Of a DNA stretch of 10,583 nt, positions 6,520 through 10,583 are shown one piece after another. The position numbers and the translations under genes were made by a program. The notes beneath the pieces are model-generated. The model had not been told where the DNA came from. It was given only the letters and a program-made list of their open reading frames with translations, and did no database searches. The number at the start of each line of letters is the position of its first letter. The first letter of the stretch is position 1. Origin of the DNA: Acidobacteriota bacterium (GTDB lineage: Bacteria > Acidobacteriota > Terriglobia > UBA7540); assembly GCA_021827245.1 (NCBI GenBank), contig JAKAWN010000226.1:1-10583 (forward strand), in the 5' to 3' direction.

Positions 6520-8085
6520 CTATACTCCAGGTGCTCTCCACATGGGAGTCAAATCACCTTGGTTGACAATGCTCATAAACCCTGTAAGAACTCTTCGCCA
6601 GCGCTCGTATTGTTGCGTGTAGATTTCATGTGCACGGGCATCTGGTTCAAGGACTCTCTCCGTTTTGACCCAAGCCTCCACCGCCTCCTCGAAGCTGTGA
6701 AACAATCCGGCCCCCAACCCTGCGCACATTGCGCACCCCGTGGAAGTCGATTCTTTCACTACGGGGACCTTTATCGGGGTTCCAAAGACGTCAGCGACAA
6801 TCTGAGGCCACAAGAATCCTTGCGCCGATCCCCCACAGAACGTAATCTCTGCCGGTTGCGTATTCGTGAGATCTTCCAAGATCTTTAGATTGCCGAATGC
6901 AGCATAAGCAGCGCTCTCCCAGAGAGCCCTGATGCACTCCGGCTTGCCGGACTCCTGCGGGTTATAAATGCCGAAATTTACAAAAGAAGGGGCGGCGTGT
7001 TTCCAACACTTGGAATTGTGGAGATTCGAGAAAAGCCCCAATACACCGTGCGCTCCCGGCGGAACCCTTTCTGCCAACTTTTCCATCAGGTAATACGGAT
7101 CTTTCCCTTGCTCTTTCGCAAGCCGAACTTCCTCCTGACAGAAACTATCTCGAAACCAGCGAGCCTGCTGTCCGATGAGAAATGCAATTCCTTCGGTCAT
7201 CCATTGGCCGGGCTTGACATGACACAGAGTCCGGGGACGGCATTCCGGATCAATTAATGGCCGGTCCCAAATGACTGTCGTCTGCCAAAAGGTCCCCGCA
7301 ACCACCGCCCATAGGTTCGGGAGAATGTTTCCGACCCCCAGCAGAGCGAGCTGGGTGTCCGCTCCCCCCGTAATTACCGGGGTCCCCCGCCTCAATCCGG
7401 TAGCCCGGGCAGCCTCTTTAGTGACCTTCCCAATCACGGTCCCCGATTCGTAGACCGGCGGGTAAATTTTCCGGGGAAGGCTGCACAGGTCGATGGCTAC
7501 CTTGGACCATGATCGAGATGCCAAATCAAAGATGCCCGAACTGGAGCCGACGGAGGGGTCGGTCACAATTTCTCCCGACAGCTTGAAGAGGATCCAGTCG
7601 CTGATCATATTCATGTAAGCTGTTTTTTCAAGTATCTGAGGCTCGTACTTTTCGATCCAACGAAACCTGGGTGGAGCAATGATGTTGAGCCAGTCGCCCC
7701 CTAGACGATAAATCTTCTCGGCGATACCCAAGCTGAGCATTTCCACGACCTCTTCTCTCGCTCTTGCATCAATATTGGGACAGGCCCAAAGCTCGTTCCG
7801 GTCTTTGTCATAGAGGACCATTCCTTCTCGCATGCTGCTTGCAGATACGCCCATAATCTGGTTGGCCTTCAAGCGTGCTTTCTCAAGAGCCTCCTGGATA
7901 CATTGCCGCAGAGCATCCCATGCCTCGCGGGTATCGAAGACTTGGGATCCCGGGTACTCGGGTCGGACCTTGGGCAGCCACTCTCTCTGAGCGAAAGAAA
8001 CGGCCGCTCCATCCGTGTCAAAAATCACTGCCCGCCCACTGCCCGTCCCGGCGTCCAGCGTCAAGATGTAAGCTTTTGGAGCCAT
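6520..8085 (-). CDS. lsrK: LsrK-like FGGY-family carbohydrate kinase (putative autoinducer-2 kinase)
   Basis: ATP-dependent cytosolic sugar kinase of 521 residues, close to the roughly 530 of E. coli LsrK, which phosphorylates the quorum signal AI-2 (open-chain DPD). FGGY features are the first phosphate loop LDAGTGSGRAV (10-20), the catalytic aspartate D243 in GGADTQ, and the second-domain ATP motif FCGGSAQG (416-423). From memory of LsrK, blocks match along the length: SMREG with LY (84-92), WACxNxDARA (100-109), MISDW and DPS (160-178), GTFWQ (264-268), RWFRDxFCxEE (309-319), RVPPG, HAAPSF, PVVKE and the C-terminal WRAPG. This is closer than to glycerol or xylulose kinases. The frame opens at 8154, but the ATG at 8085 has GAGG five bases upstream and fits the family start. 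No lsrACDB, lsrR, lsrF or lsrG is nearby, so another substrate is possible. Symbol given by resemblance only. Confidence 0.85.
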   Translation of the reverse strand: MAPKAYILTLDAGTGSGRAVIFDTDGAAVSFAQREWLPKVRPEYPGSQVFDTREAWDALRQCIQEALEKARLKANQIMGVSASSMREGMVLYDKDRNELWACPNIDARAREEVVEMLSLGIAEKIYRLGGDWLNIIAPPRFRWIEKYEPQILEKTAYMNMISDWILFKLSGEIVTDPSVGSSSGIFDLASRSWSKVAIDLCSLPRKIYPPVYESGTVIGKVTKEAARATGLRRGTPVITGGADTQLALLGVGNILPNLWAVVAGTFWQTTVIWDRPLIDPECRPRTLCHVKPGQWMTEGIAFLIGQQARWFRDSFCQEEVRLAKEQGKDPYYLMEKLAERVPPGAHGVLGLFSNLHNSKCWKHAAPSFVNFGIYNPQESGKPECIRALWESAAYAAFGNLKILEDLTNTQPAEITFCGGSAQGFLWPQIVADVFGTPIKVPVVKESTSTGCAMCAGLGAGLFHSFEEAVEAWVKTERVLEPDARAHEIYTQQYERWRRVLTGFMSIVNQGDLTPMWRAPGV

Positions 8086-8115
8086 TGCTACCTCGCAATC
8101 GCGCCACCAGGAGCT

Positions 8116-8131
8116 CACGGGGCGCCCCGTG
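8116..8131. promoter_or_regulatory. Perfect 16-bp palindrome upstream of the kinase gene
   Basis: CACGGGGCGCCCCGTG is completely self-complementary and ends 30 bases before the kinase ATG at 8085. It could be an operator for a dimeric regulator or, in RNA, a GC-rich hairpin near the ribosome site that slows translation or stops an exonuclease. Nothing in the window tells which. Confidence 0.35.
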
Positions 8132-8292
8132 CGGGCGTGTGAATAATGCAACATTCCTGCTCATCCCGGCAGGCATGCGCTGCGCCGCTCCCAACGATCA
8201 TGAGACAAGATCCTCAAAACGTATTCAGATCGAGCTGGAATGCCGCGGTGTACAAGCAAATCACCTTGTCCCCTCTGCCTATAATGTCTGAA

Positions 8293-8637
8293 CTAACTTG
8301 GTCGATCGGCCTCGCCAGCGCATTGCCCGTATATAGCCATCGCCGCGACTTCCGCCAGGTCGTCGAAATCTTTCGCGTACGGATAACGCTCGGCAACCTC
8401 GCTCATATAAAGGCAGTAGCTTTCATGGTTGACAGAGAACTTCAACACCTGGCTGCCACTGTTGACACCATCCCAAATTTCTTCCTGGATCTGCTCCTTG
8501 GCATTTTTTTCGCCGGGCGTCGGATAGGTGAAGTAGAAAGTCGAGAACTGCTTCCAGTCCTCCGGGCCTATGGCCGAAAACGCGTGCACTCCCCGATGCA
8601 AAAGGCTCAAAAAACCGCGCCGGTCATAACTATCCAT
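8293..8637 (-). CDS. Small conserved-looking hypothetical protein, 114 residues
   Basis: I do not recognise a family. The translation has a natural protein composition, its codons favour G or C at the third position as in the neighbouring genes, and it fills the gap between the oxidoreductase and kinase genes on the same strand. The N-terminus reads DRRGFLSLL (5-13), which resembles a twin-arginine export motif, but the following stretch is only weakly hydrophobic and lacks a clear signal cleavage site, so export is doubtful. The rest is acidic and aromatic-rich (for example FYFTYPTPGEK and YCLYMSEVAERYPYAKDF) and looks like a small globular domain without membrane segments. The ribosome site is weak (GAGCGAG upstream). 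It is not LsrG-like: I see no antibiotic-biosynthesis-monooxygenase pattern. A cofactor, accessory or binding role in the pathway is possible but unsupported. Confidence 0.6.
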   Translation of the reverse strand: MDSYDRRGFLSLLHRGVHAFSAIGPEDWKQFSTFYFTYPTPGEKNAKEQIQEEIWDGVNSGSQVLKFSVNHESYCLYMSEVAERYPYAKDFDDLAEVAAMAIYGQCAGEADRPS

Positions 8638-8776
8638 TTTGCATCTCGCTCAGGAATGTTTGGTTGTGGACTGCAAGAAAAGCTTTACCTGAATAGAGAA
8701 ACCGGCCGCGTTATCTCTCACCAGACCAGCCCCGGATCGAGCACCACACTCCCACGCCCATCCCTTGGCCGCCGTC

Positions 8777-9778
8777 TCAGGCACCAAAAGCGACGTCCTT
8801 CTCTGTTTCCGCTGATTCAATAAGGGCCAGCGCAACCCGGATCCCCTGCTTCGCTTCCTCCGGGGTCACGATCTGGGGTCTTTCGCCGGTCTGCACGCAG
8901 GAAACGAAGTACGTGAGTTCCGCCGCCAAACTGCCCCCTATGCTGCCGCGGATATGTGGCGCCGCGATGACATCGGGTACCTCAAATCCACTTTCAAACC
9001 AAAAGCTCAATCCTCCCGGAACCAAGTCAAGCATTGCGATCCCCTGGTCGGTCACCACTTCCAGCGCATCATTACTAAAGATCCCAACGCGGTCTGGCGT
9101 GAGCCAAGTGGTCTCGACGATTCCCAATGCCCCATCGGCAAATTCGACAACTCCCCAGAAGACGTCAGGAGTGTTGCTGCCTTGTACGTTGCGTTGGAAC
9201 CCCCGCACTCGCCTGACGACACTGCCGGTGTACCAGAGAAGCACATCGATGTCGTGAACCGCCACCGCAAACACGGGATGAGCGCGAGCGTACTTGTGGA
9301 AGTTCCCTTTCGTGCGGTTTCGCCGAGCCCGAATCGTAACCACGCGACCAAGTTCGTGATGGTCCAGCTTCTCCTTGATCAGGGCGTAGCGAGTCTCGAA
9401 CCGAAGCAGATGCCCGGGCATCAGGATCACATCCGCCTCCTGCGCCACCGCGATCATACGCTCGACGTCGTGGAGCGATCGAGCGATAGGTTTTTCCACC
9501 AAAATATCCTTCCCGGCGGCGGCCGCAGCCTCTACAGGCTTCAGGTGCTCGGACTCCGGGGTGACGATACTTACGGCGTCGATTTCCTTCAGCTCGCACA
9601 GTTGTTCATAGCTTTCGAACCAGCGGGGGATACCGTAGGTCCTGGCAACTTGTTCTGCGCGGCCAGCCGAAGAGTCCGCCACCGCAACAACCTCGGCATG
9701 AGGCAATGCGCGGTACGCTTCCACATGGCACACGCCCCAAAGGCCAACCCCGATCACTCCTACTCGAACCTTCTCCAA
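8777..9778 (-). CDS. Gfo/Idh/MocA-family NAD(P)-dependent oxidoreductase (copy 2)
   Basis: Cytosolic dehydrogenase of about 333 residues for a sugar, polyol or derivative. The Rossmann glycine motif GVIGVGLWG (7-15), the EKP signature (95-97) and the catalytic histidine in VHDID (H175, D176, D178) are all intact. It is paralogous to the copy at 5139-6137, sharing MPGHLLRFET, ARRNR, LWY and the C-terminal pattern RPxIVTxE and RxALAL. The frame can begin with GTG at 9784, but GGGAGG overlaps that codon; the TTG two codons later (9778) has the ribosome site at normal spacing, so I prefer it. The gene starts 131 bases after the peptidase stop and is followed by the small hypothetical gene. Because the pair is strongly diverged rather than near-identical, the two probably act on different compounds or successive steps. 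Confidence 0.93.
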   Translation of the reverse strand: MEKVRVGVIGVGLWGVCHVEAYRALPHAEVVAVADSSAGRAEQVARTYGIPRWFESYEQLCELKEIDAVSIVTPESEHLKPVEAAAAAGKDILVEKPIARSLHDVERMIAVAQEADVILMPGHLLRFETRYALIKEKLDHHELGRVVTIRARRNRTKGNFHKYARAHPVFAVAVHDIDVLLWYTGSVVRRVRGFQRNVQGSNTPDVFWGVVEFADGALGIVETTWLTPDRVGIFSNDALEVVTDQGIAMLDLVPGGLSFWFESGFEVPDVIAAPHIRGSIGGSLAAELTYFVSCVQTGERPQIVTPEEAKQGIRVALALIESAETEKDVAFGA

Positions 9779-9818
9779 ACCCACCTCCCGCAGACTACTG
9801 TCTTAGGATCACATTGCT

Positions 9819-9834
9819 CAGGTATGTCCACCTG
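9819..9834. promoter_or_regulatory. Inverted repeat CAGGT-N6-ACCTG upstream of oxidoreductase copy 2
   Basis: Perfect 5-bp arms around a 6-bp centre, about 40 bases before the start at 9778. It matches the geometry of the repeat upstream of copy 1 (N6 centre, similar distance) but not its sequence, so the two cannot be assumed to bind the same protein. Arms this short may occur by chance. Confidence 0.22.
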
Positions 9835-9909
9835 GCACGCAAAAACCGATTTTAATTCAGCCCACAGCGTTACCCATCAATGCGAAAAATCACGGCGGCA
9901 AGGCGGCAA

Positions 9910-10583
9910 TTATTTGAGCACCTCATAAGCCGCCAAGGCATAAATCTTCGACGCCTGCACAATACTTGGGACGCCGACCCACTCATTTTCCGCGTGGCAA
10001 ACCGAGATGATGCCGGCCCCGAATGCAGGGATCGTAGGAATTCCTGCTAAGAGCTGAAACTTCGGCGAATCGGTGCCCGCCGGATAAAGACCGAAAGGCG
10101 GCTGATACCCTAATATTCTTGCCGACGCCTTAGCCAGCGATTGCACAATGGGCAAGTCGCTCCTTACTTCCGTCGCAGCAATCCAGTCCTGGGGTGAAGG
10201 AGCCATCTCAAGCTCCACGCGCAGATCGGGGTCTTCTTTCCGCATGGCATCCAAGAAGTCCTCGATGTCGCGGATGACGGCCTCCCGCTCCATGCCGGGC
10301 AGCGTTCGGATATCCGTGGCAAACTCCGCATAGCCTGGATAAACGCCGAAGTAGACGCCCCCTTGAAGCCGTACGCCTAGATTAACCGTCACGCCTCCTG
10401 GACACAGAGCGTTCGGGGCATAATGAAGTTTCAACTCGCGACTCATCCGGGTCATCAGTTCTGCAAGTTTCAAACTCGCGTTGACGGAACGCACGCGGTC
10501 AGAAATGCTGCTGTGCATCTGGGTCCCATAGACCTTGATGGTAAAGCAACACACCCCCCGACAACCCAGGTGCAAGTATAGAT
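9910..10583 (-). CDS. M20-family metallopeptidase/amidohydrolase, C-terminal part
   Basis: The last 223 residues of a zinc-dependent hydrolase of the ArgE/DapE/ACY1/CPG2 group, cleaving amide bonds of small N-acyl or peptide substrates in the cytosol. The frame is open to the right edge, so the N-terminal half with most of the metal ligands lies outside the window; no real start is visible. Present are the entry to the dimerisation domain (GCRGV, then GTQMHSS with its conserved histidine), the domain's central part with GYAEFATDIRTLPGM, and the catalytic-domain tail with PAGTDSPKF and VCHAENEWV, whose histidine is the expected last metal ligand. The stop is TAA. Its substrate is unknown; ArgE, DapE, carboxypeptidase G2 or an N-acetyl-diaminobutyrate deacetylase type all remain possible. 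It is the first visible gene of the minus-strand cluster. Confidence 0.88.
   Translation of the reverse strand, partial: LYLHLGCRGVCCFTIKVYGTQMHSSISDRVRSVNASLKLAELMTRMSRELKLHYAPNALCPGGVTVNLGVRLQGGVYFGVYPGYAEFATDIRTLPGMEREAVIRDIEDFLDAMRKEDPDLRVELEMAPSPQDWIAATEVRSDLPIVQSLAKASARILGYQPPFGLYPAGTDSPKFQLLAGIPTIPAFGAGIISVCHAENEWVGVPSIVQASKIYALAAYEVLK

Noticed and set aside
8146..8823. Plus-strand open frame of 225 codons
   Set aside because: Antisense to the small hypothetical gene, whose translation and codon pattern look far more natural; no recognisable domain on the plus strand.
8954..9928. Long plus-strand open frame of 324 codons
   Set aside because: It lies antisense over the well-supported oxidoreductase copy 2, has no domain motifs, and its composition (many His, Arg, Pro, Ser) is that of an opposite-strand shadow.
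9902..9933. GGCGGC/GCCGCC stem around the peptidase stop as an intrinsic terminator
   Set aside because: The loop is about 20 bases, includes the stop codon, and the only T-run lies well downstream, so it does not look like a real terminator.
1..10583. CRISPR array, tRNA or rRNA genes, phage or toxin-antitoxin modules
   Set aside because: No regularly spaced repeats, cloverleaf-like or rRNA-like sequence, and no proteins of these systems were seen on either strand.

Overview
The window looks like a stretch of bacterial chromosome, most likely from an acidobacterium or a relative. The main reason is a large TonB-dependent receptor with an N-terminal carboxypeptidase-regulatory-like domain and an Oar-like layout, a protein type greatly expanded in Acidobacteria. 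The taxon is inference; there is no rRNA or other marker. Every convincing gene lies on the minus strand, so transcription runs from the right edge to the left.

In transcription order the window holds: the C-terminal part of an M20-family metallopeptidase/amidohydrolase (9910 to the right edge); a Gfo/Idh/MocA oxidoreductase (8777-9778); a small unrecognised protein (8293-8637); an FGGY kinase that resembles the autoinducer-2 kinase LsrK along its whole length (6520-8085); a 382-bp gap with what looks like a broken small gene and a 131-bp MITE-like element with 18-bp terminal inverted repeats and a TTAG duplication; a second Gfo/Idh/MocA oxidoreductase, paralogous to the first (5139-6137); a fold-type II PLP-dependent hydroxy-amino-acid dehydratase (4059-5042); and, after 372 bp carrying a plausible promoter, the TonB-dependent receptor (402-3686). 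The leftmost 401 bp hold no gene I can support, only small hairpins.

Together this reads as a catabolic locus: a hydrolase, two NAD(P)-dependent sugar or polyol oxidoreductases, a carbohydrate kinase and a dehydratase, beside an outer-membrane receptor that could bring in the substrate. No transporter, regulator, LsrF- or LsrG-like enzyme is visible, so the link to AI-2 rests on the kinase alone and the substrate is open. The most interesting points are the LsrK-like kinase in an unfamiliar neighbourhood, the MITE-like element beside a damaged gene, and perfect inverted repeats just upstream of three of the genes that could be operators.
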